In this document: in pieces, positions 1-9,636 of the stretch
Layout: the number at the start of each line of letters is the position of its first letter
Position numbering within the stretch: the first letter of the stretch is position 1
Assembly (NCBI GenBank): GCA_022606425.2
Contig: JAHDVF020000494.1
Coordinates: forward strand, 186,001-250,000
Reading direction: 5' to 3'
From: Lepidostoma basale
Lineage: Eukaryota > Arthropoda > Insecta > Trichoptera > Lepidostomatidae
Length of the DNA stretch: 64,000 nt
Made by a program: the position numbers and the translations under genes
Notes under the pieces: generated by a model
The model's database searches: none
Seen by the model: the letters and a program-made list of their open reading frames with translations, nothing else
Told to the model about the DNA's origin: nothing

Positions 1-201
1 TTTACATACAAAAACTGAAGCAGTATGAAAACTCTGTACTATGTTCCGAAGACGAACGTTTTTGCCTTTATAAACTTCCTAACATATTGATATAAATAAT
101 CCCAAATGTACAAAAACAATGTTTATTTTTATTACGTATTGTTTAATATTATTTCTTGAACATTGATGGAACACTTCATAATTAATAATTAAAACTACGG
201 A

Positions 202-669
202 CATGGAACTGGCAAAAGAAGGATGAAAGTAGAATAAATGCAGTAGAAATGAGATCTCTTAGACGAATGTGTGGATACTCTGTGTATGATAGAGTTTCGA
301 ATGAAAATATAAGAAGTGAATGCGGTGCGAATGATGGTGTCATGAACAAAATAATGAAAGGATCATTAAGATGGTTTGGACATATGGAAAGAATGAATGA
401 AGAAAGAATGGTAAAAAAATTATATGTTAATGATGTAAATGGAACCCGAAATAGAGGAAGACCGAGGAAAACGTGGCACGATCAAATAAATCAAATATTG
501 AATGTCGGCCATGTGAGGAGTCAGAGAAATCGACGCGCGTGCATGACACGATGTATTAATGTTGAGGAAGCGAGAGAAATATGTCAGGAAAGAAAAGTGT
601 GGCAGTCCATTCTTTCTGTCTACCCCTTCGGGGAGACGGCGTGATGGTTAGTTAGTTAGGTAGTTAGTT
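202..669 (+). mobile_element. LINE-A copy, 5'-truncated, with exact target-site duplication
   Basis: This is the 3' end of a non-LTR retrotransposon: ORF2 C-terminus, a short module ending GGGGAGACGGCGTGATGG, then a (TTAG)n tail. A perfect 9-bp repeat AACTACGGA lies at 193-201 and 670-678, so both ends are known and insertion by target-primed reverse transcription is clear. The element is only 468 bp, with no reverse transcriptase or endonuclease left, so it could not move itself. The perfect duplication and open frame suggest a fairly recent insertion compared with the decayed copies elsewhere. Confidence 0.9.
249..644 (+). CDS. LINE-A ORF2 C-terminal fragment (non-functional)
   Basis: The 131-codon open frame encodes the region downstream of the reverse transcriptase core. 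Landmarks are RSLRRMCG near the start, SLRWFGHMERM around residues 40-50, RGRPRKTWHDQI around 70-80, RNRRACMTRC around 93-102, and the terminal YPFGETA. The R/K-rich GRPRKTW block is shared by many insect LINE ORF2 tails; its role is unproven. The apparent ATG is internal to the parent ORF. No promoter is seen. It should be masked as a repeat rather than annotated as a host gene. Confidence 0.8.
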   Translation: MRSLRRMCGYSVYDRVSNENIRSECGANDGVMNKIMKGSLRWFGHMERMNEERMVKKLYVNDVNGTRNRGRPRKTWHDQINQILNVGHVRSQRNRRACMTRCINVEEAREICQERKVWQSILSVYPFGETA

Positions 670-689
670 AACTACGGAATACGTTTGTT

Positions 690-870
690 TCTTCTATATT
701 CGCCATAACTTTGTGTTGCGGATGATTCATGTTTCTTTTTTATATACTTTGTATACAACACACACTTAATTTAAAAAAACATGTTTCGAACACACAAGCC
801 CTTCATCAGTGATATATTACATAAATATAAAAAAAAAATTGAAAAGTGTGTTGTATACAAAGTACCTACT
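690..870. repeat. Foldback repeat with hammerhead-like motif in the loop
   Basis: Inverted arms ACTTTGTATACAACACAC (from about 745) and the matching AAGTGTGTTGTATACAAAGT (843-863) enclose a loop. On the minus strand the loop reads CTGATGAAGGGC, a spacer, then GTTCGAAACATGTTT (777-809). A related copy flanks the composite element at 25244-26467. The upstream text ATATTCGCCATAAC recurs near 12577, 18380 and 25190. Confidence 0.6.
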
Positions 871-884
871 CGTATATAAAAAAA

Positions 885-1020
885 TTTGTACGTTTGTTTT
901 TATGGAAGTTTTTTATGGGAATGCCACGTTTCGTCTTGCTAAGGCGTTTTTTAATGCCCTAGCAAATTATTCTCGTCAAAGCGTTTTAATTCATAAAATA
1001 GTTTCTGATTCATTTGTTCT
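885..1020. repeat. P-family foldback, partial copy
   Basis: The block shares GGGAATGCCACGTTTCG and CTTGCTAAGGCG with the palindromic P family at 12895-13090, 18185-18360, 39985-40160 and 45590-45770. One arm is well kept and the second (ATGCCCTAGCAA) is degenerate. A 72-codon open frame over it has no coding character. Confidence 0.5.
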
Positions 1021-1030
1021 GAATTGACTT

Positions 1031-1358
1031 CCTTAACTACTCGTATTTGTATATCCAATGAAAAATAGCAGCTCTCAATAATAATGATATGTTATAGTAT
1101 TAGACTCGTTCATGCGCGCCGAATTAGCACATTTCAACAATCATTTCTCAACGTTTTCTGTTTCCACGGTATAATTTTTCTTCCCCCTCAGAGATGTGAG
1201 TAAAGCGAGTAAGGAATGACTGCCGATCGATCAATTCCCAAAACACACCATCTTTCTGAATCCCCACTTTCCCGCACATATTATATATTGTATTATAGCA
1301 AAAGAAGGCTCAGAACTTGGGTTTTATTTGAACTTCTTAACACATCACTTATGATTGA
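1031..1358. other. Unassigned stretch
   Basis: AT-rich sequence with a slightly more balanced patch at 1110-1280. I see no coding, tRNA, or repeat shared with the rest of the window. Confidence 0.5.
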
Positions 1359-1496
1359 ATTAATGAATTTTAACCATTAAAATTCATTAATTCATACACT
1401 GTGAAGAAGGAAAGTCTGTGTCCCGAAACATGTTTGAGGAAGTTGCAAAAAAGTCTTGTGAAAATACAATGTTTGTAAAAAGTTATTCAAAATATT
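1359..1496 (+). repeat. Direct repeat, left copy, with degenerate hammerhead-like motif
   Basis: It begins with a small perfect hairpin (ATGAATTTTAA / TTAAAATTCAT) and contains GTGAAGAAGG, a spacer, and CCCGAAACATGTTTG. The same roughly 125 bp recurs at 1921-2046 in the same orientation. The LINE-tailed element at 1503-1905 lies between the two, giving an LTR-like arrangement. Confidence 0.6.
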
Positions 1497-1502
1497 CATA
1501 AC

Positions 1503-1905
1503 TAAATAACTAACTAACCATCACGCCGTCTCCCCGAAAGGGTAGGCAGAAAGAATGGACTGTCACACTTTAACGGATGCGGCACTCTATCCTTCTCTTT
1601 TCGCCTCGCGGGAGATGCGTTGTGATGGGTTGCGAACCTCATCGCCACTAATAGGCATCTCCCGCGCACACTTCGATCGTCCAACATCCACAAAAAAATC
1701 TAAAACAAATAATTAACAATACAATGATATAAAATAAAATAACAAAATAAAAATAATTTAACACAAAATGTTATTTTTAGATGGTGCACATATTGTCTAT
1801 TTAATTTATGATCCACGTTATCCACAGTTTTTTTTAATTAGCAGTAATAAGGCACTTAAAATAAACCAACACCAGCAAGAACTTTAAAGTAATATTAAGA
1901 AATTA
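1503..1905 (-). mobile_element. LINE-tailed non-autonomous retroelement
   Basis: Read on the minus strand it ends with the LINE-A 3' module (ACTGTCACAC-side text, GGGGAGACGGCGTGATGG) and (TTAG)n, but has no ORF. Its GC-richer core includes GAGGTTCGCAACCCATCAC, which resembles a Pol III B box, and CTCCCGCGAGGCG. An AT-rich body follows toward its 5' end, shared with 46300-46972 and 53155-53848. The 5' end is uncertain. Confidence 0.7.
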
Positions 1906-1920
1906 TAATTTATTATTATT

Positions 1921-2046
1921 TAACCATTAAAATTCATTAATTCATACACTTTTAAGAAGGAATGTCTGTGTCCCGAAACATGTTTGTGGAAATTGCAAAA
2001 AAGTGTTGTGAAAATATAATGTTTGTAAAAAGTTATTCAAATTTAA
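1921..2046 (+). repeat. Direct repeat, right copy, with degenerate hammerhead-like motif
   Basis: Near-identical to 1371-1496, including CATTAATTCATACACT, a variant TTTAAGAAGG box and CCCGAAACATGTTTG. The two copies differ by point changes and a few indels. Confidence 0.6.
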
Positions 2047-2257
2047 ATATATTCATTGAAATTTAAATTCGACAATATTTTTCTCGCTTTCTCGCGATCG
2101 GATTTGTATATTTATGGCATATCTTTCCCTTCACGAGGAAGTAAATCACGTCATAGTTCGCTGAATTTTTTTTTGCCAAGTCGTTGCAAAATATTGCAGT
2201 ATCATGCTCCTTTTCGAACAACACCAATAAAACACACAAATTTTTTTATTTATAAAA

Positions 2258-2866
2258 CTAACTCACTAACTAACCATAACGCCGTCTCTCCGAAGGGGTA
2301 GGCAGAAAGAATGGACTGCCACACTTTTCTTTCCTGACATACGAGTATTTCTCTCGCCTCCTCAACATTCATACATCGTGTCATGCACGCGCGTCGATTT
2401 CTCTGACTCCTCACATGGCCGACATTCAATATTTGATTTATTTGATCGTGCCACGTTTTCCTCGGTCTTCCTCTATTTCTAGTTCCATTTACATCGTTAA
2501 CATATATTTTTTTTACCATTCTTTCTTTATTCATTCTTTCCATATGTCCAAACCATCTTAATGATCCTTTCATTATTTTGTTCATAACACCGTCATTCGC
2601 ACTGCATTCACTTCTTATATTATATTTTCATTCGACACTCTATCATACACCTAGTATTCACACATTCGTCTAAGAGATCTCATTTCTACTGCATTTATTC
2701 TACTTTAATCCATATTTTGCCAGTTCCATGCTTCGCTTCCATACATAAGGGTCGGTAGAATAACACCATTGTGCACTGCTATTCTAGCTTTTTGGATAGG
2801 TTTTTGTTTGCGATGACAACTTTAAGTGCACCATTCACTTTGTTGCCTGCCCCAACCCTTCTTTCA
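2258..2866 (-). mobile_element. LINE-A copy
   Basis: The (TTAG)n tail and CGCCGTCTC module lie at the left edge, so the element reads right to left. The longest open piece is 2250-2585; further upstream the frame is broken but still recognisable as far as the text encoding VGAGNKVNGAL and NGVILPTLMYGSEA. This copy reaches further 5' than the one at 202-669. Frameshifts include a small duplication near 2620. Confidence 0.85.
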
Positions 2867-2954
2867 ATATTTGATTTATATAAAATTAAATACCCAAATA
2901 ACGCTATAATTTTGATGTTAATTGCATAATTTGTAGAGCTTATTATGTCTCTTA

Positions 2955-3090
2955 TTTTTCTCCTTCTTATGGGTCTGAAGACCTGTTATTGGTTGCATCT
3001 TCGTCCTCTTGGGAAGTAGACCGCCAACTATGTCGCCATCTTTTCGGTGGTCGACCACGTGGTCGGGAACCCTCCGGTAGATTGTCGCGA
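2955..3090 (-). mobile_element. LINE-G-like 3' fragment
   Basis: The order of text (GACCTG..., CTTGGGAAGTAGACCGCCAA, then GGTGGTCGACC) parallels LINE-G ends at 44010-44150 and 46990-47370. Much diverged, no intact frame. Overlapping short open frames on both strands have no recognisable domain. Confidence 0.35.
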
Positions 3091-3668
3091 GCCTTTGGGA
3101 TACTATTTTATTGCGTACGGTCGACACGTTTGTTTCTTACTCAAAGTTCAATAATTATGATAACATCGTTTGTTTTTAAAAAAATTGAAAAATTCTCAAG
3201 ATGCTGGTCATGAATTATCACGAAATCACGATGATTTAACAATTTCGGGATCTATTTACTAGTCTTGCTACGAACAAAAAAGATAAAACCACAAACATAT
3301 GAACAGATGTTACAACACGACTGACGGGTGGCAAATGGCCATTCGTAAAGAAACAAACGGGGAATAGCTGAATTTCTCGAGTTCTCAATATTTATATGAA
3401 GACCTCTTAAGATGTTATGACATGGTTTAAAATAACCGAATTTCATAAACTTCAATGTTTTCGCTTGATATTTTTACTAGAGGACTAGCAAAAAAAAAAC
3501 GCATTTTAGTAAAAATATTTCGTCTTCCAAATGTTTGTAGCGGATATATAATATAAAATATAATAGACTAATCAAGGATGAAACTCAATGGTATTAGAAC
3601 TGAATATTCAATATTCTATTTGAGTAAAAAAAACTAAGTATTATGAAGAAGGAACCAGATCGTGTTAA
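3091..3668. other. Unassigned stretch
   Basis: AT-rich with no repeat shared with other parts of the window that I can see. Short open frames on either strand lack domains. Confidence 0.5.
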
Positions 3669-4411
3669 GGGGGTTGGCCCATGTAAAGGATTGAAAAAAC
3701 GATTTTTTTCTTTCATAAATTGCTTCCTTAAGGGCCCCATGTGACGGCCTGTTTTTTAAGCATTTTTAGGGAATTTTTTCGACGACAAAAAAATTCCCTA
3801 AAATGCTTAAAAATCTTTTAAAGTTCTTGCTGGTGTTGGTTGGTTTTAAGTGCCTAATTACTGCCAAATAAAAAATAAAGTGGATACGTGGAACATTAAT
3901 TAAATCATATATACGGGCTAATTTAAAAAAAAACGGTGGATACGTGTAACATAAATTAAATAAACACAAAAGTCCGGATCGTCCATGTCAACATTTGCAA
4001 CATCGGAAAAACATTATGTGTTATTACATTCTGTGCTAAATTTAAAAAACGGTGGATTCGTGGAACATAAATTAAATAGACAAATGTGCACCATCTAAAA
4101 ATAACACTTTGTATTAAATTATTTTTATTTTGTTATTTTATTTTATATCATTGTATTTTATATTATTTGTTTAAGATTTATTTTGTGGATGTTGGAAGAT
4201 CGAAGTGTGCACGGGAGATGCCTATTGGTGGCGATGAGGTTCGCAACCCATCACACCGCGTCTCCCGCGGGGCGAAAAGAGAAGGATGGAGTGCCGCATC
4301 GGTTAAAGTGTGACAGTCCATTCTTTCTGCCTACCCTTTCGGGGAGACGGCGTAATGGTTAGTTAGTTAGTTTTTTGCTTAAAATACAGGCCGTCACATG
4401 GGTGAACCCCC
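3669..4411. mobile_element. MITE-like element split by a LINE-tailed insertion
   Basis: The left end GGGGGTTGGCCCATGT and, in reverse complement, the right end GGGGGTTCACCCATGTGACG form terminal inverted repeats. Sub-terminal CATGTGACGGCCTGT is also present on both sides (from 3739, and reversed at about 4387-4401). A perfect internal hairpin, AAGCATTTTTAGGGAATT against its reverse (3757-3809), adjoins the insertion at 3807-4372. Target duplication unclear, superfamily unassigned. Confidence 0.6.
3807..4372 (+). mobile_element. LINE-tailed non-autonomous retroelement
   Basis: It shares the body text AAGTTCTTGCTGGTGTTGG, GTCCGGATCGTCCA and GTGCACCATCTAAAA with 46300-46972. It then carries the GC-rich core with GAGGTTCGCAACCC and the LINE-A 3' module ending in a (TTAG)n tail. 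A partial internal duplication of GGTGGATACGTGTAAC-type text is present (about 3870-4080). No coding capacity. Confidence 0.75.
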
Positions 4412-4419
4412 TTCATGCT

Positions 4420-4797
4420 AGAACCCAAGTCCTTAGTGCCGTTTTGTTCTCTATATGACGACCTTTTCAGTAACAAACATTTTTATAGTCATATCAATCA
4501 ACGTTGTTCTAAGGTAATTCTATAATATTATAAACAATTTTTGTCTTTTACATTAATTTTTCAATGCATTAAATGTGTGAAAAATTACATACATACACCA
4601 AACATGTTTTTGCATTGAGTAAAATATTAATTTAAAAAATTTAACCTTTTTTGTTTTCTTTTTACACCACGTTTCTTGTATTATCAACCAACCGGTTTCT
4701 CTCCCGTCGGAGTTTTGTCAGGGTTTCAAAAACAAACATTGGATTCGAAACGGGTTCGTTCTGAAAACAAAATAAAGTGATGTAAAAACTAAGTGCT
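4420..4797. other. Unassigned stretch
   Basis: AT-rich. CCGGTTTCTCTCCCGTCGGA at 4691 resembles text near 55965 (CCGCTTCCGCCGGAGTTTC), so an old repeat is possible. No coding seen. Confidence 0.4.
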
Positions 4798-4835
<38 letters not shown>

Positions 4836-5074
4836 TTGTTGAGTCGCTCTTAACATCAGGACAGCATGATCCAAATCGATGTAAAGGGTATTATAGCTAT
4901 CATAGTGATTCTTGTAACATGTGGTAGGTAGCTAATCTATCGCCATTTTATTGTCACGTGAATTCTTCGCCAGACCAAAGACAGTGTGACAATCACACTG
5001 CCCTCGCCGGCAATCGAACTCGGAACCTTCGGGGTGGCATTCAATGCACTTACCACTCGGCCACGAAGGTCGTC
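4798..5074 (-). mobile_element. SINE1 copy (tRNA-derived)
   Basis: On the minus strand the head reads TGGCCGAGTGGTAAG (Pol III A box) and GAGTTCGATTGCC (B box), like a tRNA-Ser/Leu. Next come GGCAGTGTGATTGTCACAC, the conserved centre TTCACGTGACAATAAAATGG and AGCTACCTACCACATG, and a (TAA)n tail of about 13 units. Related copies: 23291-23540, 58115-58372, 59140-59375. Confidence 0.88.
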
Positions 5075-5524
5075 GGCGTTCATACAAAAGTACATATAAT
5101 ATATTTCCCATTGACTTATTAAATCAATTACAATTCATTTATATTCTGGCACTTTGCCAACTGCTATGCAATGAAAAAACGTATGTTCTGAATCCATTGT
5201 TCAAGCAATGTAAGCGGGTGTTTCACTATACTGTCTTGCGATTCGGCCTAATCACCTAGAACCTATTCTCTGTTTCCCTTTTGTTTATATTATACAATAA
5301 CAAAAAAACAAAAGCTGAACGTCTGAGCTAGAGAATTATCCAACCGAGCGTATCGAGAATTCTCCATTATTTTATATTCCAGGACACACGCTTTAAGAGA
5401 ATGTTCATTCCAAGAGCTCTATATTTTTTTTCTGAGGGTTTTTGTACGAACGAGAGATACGCTTCAGTCATTTGAACGATCGTTGCACGTTGAGAAAAAC
5501 TTTACTACAATATCTCTTTTTCTT
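5075..5524. other. Unassigned stretch
   Basis: No shared repeat or coding found. A small inverted repeat of CTTTTGTTTAT type lies near 5279-5312. Confidence 0.5.
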
Positions 5525-5900
5525 TATTTGTCTTGTCGGGGTACCCTCGACGTTTACTATCACTTCAGAGTACATGTCCCTGCTTTGCGCAGTTCTAAAC
5601 AGCGCTTCGACTACTCGAACCCTCGTCCAATCACATTTGTTCCAGAGTCAGGAGATCTGTCTTTTCCCTATACCTAGACGACCCTCTATTTTTCCCTTTA
5701 TGATTAGGTGCAGCAGCCCGTACTCTCTTCTAAGTGCATGGTACTCTAGGTAGGACACCTTCTGGAGCTTGATGTCAGCCAGCAATTATGTGTCAACTCT
5801 TGCTCTTTGTAGCACACTTACATTGCTGACCATATCCATGGATTGCGTATCATTCTACGATGCATTCACATTTCGAATGCCTCGAACCTGATTTTGAGTG
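5525..5900 (-). mobile_element. LINE-F 3' fragment
   Basis: It aligns by eye with LINE-F at 37985-38360: CCCTCGACGTTTACTATCAC against CCCCAACGTTGACTATCACC, then AGGTAGGACACCTTCTGGAG and GCTGACCATATCCATGG. Encodes a broken relative of the C-terminus with WIHRRMLRI and GHVLRGEKY-type motifs. Several frameshifts. Confidence 0.7.
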
Positions 5901-5939
5901 TCCATGACTCAACTTAGTACCGACTAAACATAACACTTA

Positions 5940-6107
5940 GGGTACGGCCACACCAGAGTGCCAGAGAAGGAGTCAAGATGAACACCTGGCGAATCAACGT
6001 ATGGTGTACTGTGGGACCGGCCACACCATACGCTTCGCGCCACAGTGCGTAATCACAAGCCATCTGTTCCTTGACTCCTACTCTGGCACTCCAGTGTGAC
6101 CGTACCC
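5940..6107. mobile_element. PIF/Harbinger-type MITE
   Basis: Left end GGGTACGGCCACACCAGAGT and right end (reversed) GGGTACGGTCACACTGGAGT form inverted repeats running for about 45 bp. Each end abuts TTA (5937-5939 and 6108-6110), the target duplication expected for PIF/Harbinger. Total 168 bp and non-coding, with a second internal inverted pair (GTATGGTGTACTGTGG against CCACACCATACG). Very well preserved. Confidence 0.88.
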
Positions 6108-6204
6108 TTAACCATACTTTGCCGGAGCTAAATACAGGCCTACGTTTAAACGACAGACGGTTGATAAGCCATGGAACGTTGAAAACAACAACAATGATAA
6201 ACTA

Positions 6205-6330
6205 TCACGTTTCTCCGGAGTGGTAAACCGAGAGAATTGACCGCTACACTATTGATAAACCTCTTTATATTCCTCCACATTCATGCAGCAAGTCATACCT
6301 GCACGCCGGTTCTTCCGACATGCAATAAGG
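6205..6330 (-). mobile_element. LINE-A degenerate 3' fragment
   Basis: Decayed counterpart of the LINE-A end: TTTCTCCGGAGTGGTAAAC for the pre-tail module and CATTCATGCAGCAAGTCATACC for the RACMTRC-coding part. No open frame. Confidence 0.55.
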
Positions 6331-6424
6331 AAAATGTATTTACTTATAGGCCATAGTAAAAGGTAGAACATTATTATGTACACGTATATTTATATTTTTA
6401 TATGCTCACATTTAATTTTTAATC

Positions 6425-6690
6425 CTATTAATGCTTAATCCAATCTTAATAGATGGCGCTAGTGTAGATTGAACTAAAAACTGTGAAGTGTTCTCCTACA
6501 TTGTAGCATATATACATCTTCCAAAAGTGGTGGTCGTAAGAAGTGCGGAATGGGTAATGTTGTATTACATAAAGCGTGCGCTTAACCCAACCAATGACGC
6601 CCACCATTTTCTGTTTTCAATTTGCATCTTCGTCACTATTGAGATACAATTAATCCTTAACTATTAATTCTTGTTTTTTCTTTACAAGTA
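6425..6690 (+). repeat. J-family repeat, subfamily B
   Basis: Shares AGATGGCGCTAGTGTAGATT, GTGGTGGTCGTAAGAAG, AAAGCGTGCGCTTAACCC and TTGAGATACAATTAATCC with the other J copies. It uses the GCGTGCGC variant of the central palindrome, like 42745-43405. Confidence 0.75.
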
Positions 6691-7383
6691 AAGTTATAAT
6701 AATAAATAATTATAAATTGGATGATTTATAATGCCCCTTATTTTTATGAATAAATCATCACCAGGGTGCTGTTGAAAATGCAGCGTTATTAATAACCTGC
6801 CAAAATTGTTCATTCATTGATTTATTTACACATAAATTATTTAATTGTTTTTTCAGATACTTTCCCCTGGTATTTCCCGCTGCCTGTGGAGCACTATAAT
6901 TTCCATTACATTACGGAGTGGATTAATGCCTGTGACAAGGAACTACGCTTTGGATAATTTCCCCTTTTTGCGGAATGTAATTTCCACGTATCAGAAAATA
7001 CGGTGATGTGGTACTTACAGGGGTACAGAACAGTAGCAAAAGCTTGAATGACGCATTTGTAAGACATGTATACTCGCTAAAAATATTTACTTCTGTTATG
7101 GAAATCATGTCGCATTGTCTGAGTTATACTTGTTTTTGTATATATTATATTTTAACTTGGGGTATTATTTTAATACTACATAATATATAATATAAATTAC
7201 CACTTTGTGTATTACAATGCCGTAGTAAATGTATAAAGTGTAATACTATTTTATAAAATAAACGTAATAATTTTTAATGTCTAACCATAAAATGAGTCAT
7301 CTCTATGAAAAATGTATTATTTTACATATCATAAAACATATTTTTATCAAAACCTGAAATTCTCGATACATCTTTGATGTTTT
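6691..7383. other. Unassigned stretch with one exon-like patch
   Basis: Mostly AT-rich. At about 6843-6955 a pyrimidine tract ending TTTTTTCAG is followed by roughly 100 bp of more balanced sequence, open in one frame (PWYFPLPVEHYNF) until a stop. No protein family recognised. Could be a host exon remnant or chance. Confidence 0.3.
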
Positions 7384-7670
7384 CTAAACAACACGATAAA
7401 CTCGCGCTGTGTCTTTGGAAGATTAGCCAGAGAGATTGGACCGACACATAACTCTATCCTGACACCCCTCTCTAGATTCGTCCATATTCATACAGCAAGT
7501 CGTACACGCACATCTATTATCCGACTCTAACATCGCCGAATTTTAAAATTCGATTCATTTGGTTTCCTCAATCTTCCTCGACTCCATACTGCATTCCCAT
7601 CGCTAACGTCTACTTTCAGAACTGTTTTTTCTTCACACATGCATTCCATATGTTCAGACCTACACCTTTA
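7384..7670 (-). mobile_element. LINE-A highly degenerate copy
   Basis: The order of LINE-A landmarks is kept: a TGTCTTTGG-like module, CATTCATACAGCAAGTCGTA, TTCCTCAATCTTCCTCG, CATTCCATATGTTCAGACC. No open frame remains. Confidence 0.55.
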
Positions 7671-8496
7671 ATATATTTTTTTAAATTATTATTTTTTCTT
7701 CTATAAATCCCTTCTTCCTATCAACATTTAATCAAATTCTTTGTTCTCATATCACAAAAAAAATATTTCGACTCTGTTTGAAGACTGTGTACAATAATCT
7801 ATTACCATACTCGTATTTTACAAATTTACGAACTTTATTACATTTTATAAGGCTTTAGTTTCACATTCTTCCATATTATATTATACGTTGTATTTTTCCC
7901 CATTTCACTTTTTGACTTCATTCCTTCCCCTGAGTTGTTGAAACTTTTAATAGGTTCCCAAGAAAAATAAAAGTATATTGCGAAAACCGAAATGGAAGAT
8001 TCTTCGCGGAATTAAATTTGCCTTTCCTCCAGAAGTTTCGGGAGTATTCTTCTCATTATTTATCACGCACTGACCCCCATCGAATGGGAGAAAGTATAAA
8101 TCTATCGAGACCGAACGGGGCCCGGTTCTGGATGAAAGAGCTTCGGACAAAGGCCGCCTGGATCCGGGGACTGAAATGAAAATGCAGACATAAAAATACG
8201 GGGACAAATTTTATGGCTCGGAATCCAAAATGTCCCCTGCTCCGCCCGGCGGATAGACGCATACATAAGTAAATACATTATGTTGTTTCCATCCCGTGTG
8301 TTATTCTGGAACCCGCATACATCGTTCCGTTCTGTTCAGTTCCTATTGACGATATTTCTATCCGGGGAAAGTTTTAAGGGACAGTTCTTTGTGTTGACTG
8401 ATGGAAATATGTTGGCCAGTATATAAATAATTAAATGGGCAATTCAATGTATCGTTTTATTTACTTTATTATCTTATTTGTTTTTTGAATGTAAAC
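7671..8496. other. Unassigned stretch, GC-richer at 8050-8260
   Basis: Low-copy sequence within this window. The patch 8050-8260 is unusually GC-rich for the region (GGGGCCCGG, GGCCGCCTGGATCCGGGG, CCGCCCGGCGG). Two overlapping minus-strand open frames cover it but match no family I know. Candidate host regulatory or untranslated sequence. Confidence 0.4.
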
Positions 8497-8763
8497 TAAC
8501 TGACTAACTAACCATCACGCGTTCTCCCCGAAAGGGTAGGCAGAAAGAATGGACTGTCACACTTTTACTGGTGCGGCACTCCATCCTTCTCTTTTCGCCC
8601 CGCGGGAGACGCGGTGTGATGGGTTGCGAACCTCATCGCCACCAATAGGCATCTCCCGCGCACACTTCGATCGTCCCAACACCCACGAAATAAATCTAAA
8701 ACAATAATAATATAAAATACAATGATATAAAATAAAATAACGAAAAAAAAATAATTTAACATA
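8497..8763 (-). mobile_element. LINE-tailed non-autonomous retroelement
   Basis: Tail CTAACTAACC at the left edge, then the LINE-A 3' module with one missing base (CACGCGTTCTCC), the B-box-like GATGGGTTGCGAACCTC and an AT-rich body. 5'-truncated. Confidence 0.72.
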
Positions 8764-8789
8764 TTATGAATTAATAATTTAATATTTAT

Positions 8790-9222
8790 TATGTATTCAT
8801 TCAAAAAACAAATTGTATTATATAAAAAACTGGTCCAAGTTAAAAGCATTAAAATTGGAGATTGGATCTCCAGGCGTTGTCTAGCAGTATGATAATTGCG
8901 TAAGCCTTTCACATTGCATTATTAAAGATTTTCTGCTTAATGCTTACATATAATCTTTATAGATGGCGCTAGTGTAGATTGACCTAAACATGTGAAGTGT
9001 TCTTAAAATAGTAGCATATATACATCTTTCAAACATTTGTCAGACGTGGTGGTCGTAAGAAGGGCGGAATGGGGAATGTTGTTAACATAAAGCGATCGCT
9101 TAACCCAACCAATGACAGGTCATAAGTCCTATAAACGCCTCGAGTACCATATTCTGTTTCCAAAAAAACAATTAACATCTTCGTCTCTATTGAGATACAA
9201 TTAATCCTTAAAAACTTTATTA
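8790..9222 (+). repeat. J-family repeat, near full-length single-arm copy
   Basis: Contains all J landmarks in order: CATTCAAAAAACAAATTG, AACTGGTCCAAGTTAAAAGC, GGAGATTGGATCTCCAG (a small palindrome), AGATGGCGCTAGTGTAGATT, AAAGCGATCGCTTAACCC and TTGAGATACAATTAATCC. The minus strand keeps a 72-codon open frame also seen in three other copies. Confidence 0.8.
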
Positions 9223-9377
9223 TCTTTCTATTATAAGTTTTAATCATAGGGATTGGTTTGCAGCAAAGTTTGAGCCTTTTTAATGTGGTTATTTCTCGTT
9301 GCTTTTCAAATTTTGTTCAAATTCACCAGGTTATTTGAACTCAATTACTCCAACAATTTTTAGTTATTTGTTTAAAT

Positions 9378-9455
9378 GACATGTGATAGGTAGCTAGTCT
9401 ATCGCAATTTTTATTGTCTCGTGAATTAGACCATACCAATGACAGAGTGAGAGTT
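9378..9455 (-). mobile_element. SINE1 fragment
   Basis: Only the central conserved domain and part of the head-side sequence remain (GACATGTGATAGGTAGCTAG, CTCGTGAATT). No tRNA head. Confidence 0.6.
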
Positions 9456-9636
9456 TTTCTCATTCAATGTATTTAATTAATGAAATTCAATGTATAGTTT
9501 TGTTTACTTTATTACCATGATAATCAAAATAACGACGTATTATTTTTGATCGGTTTACTCAATAAAGGTCATAATATCAGTTAGCATAGCATTAAAAATG
9601 CAAATGCGAAATTTTATTATGCTTTATTACGAAATA

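Noticed and set aside
640..670. Telomeric repeat (TTAGG)n
   Set aside because: The unit is TTAG, four bases, and always follows the LINE-A 3' module. It is a retroelement tail.
8056..8262. Basic open frame in a GC-richer patch
   Set aside because: Two overlapping frames are open at once, which is expected from GC composition. No family resemblance.
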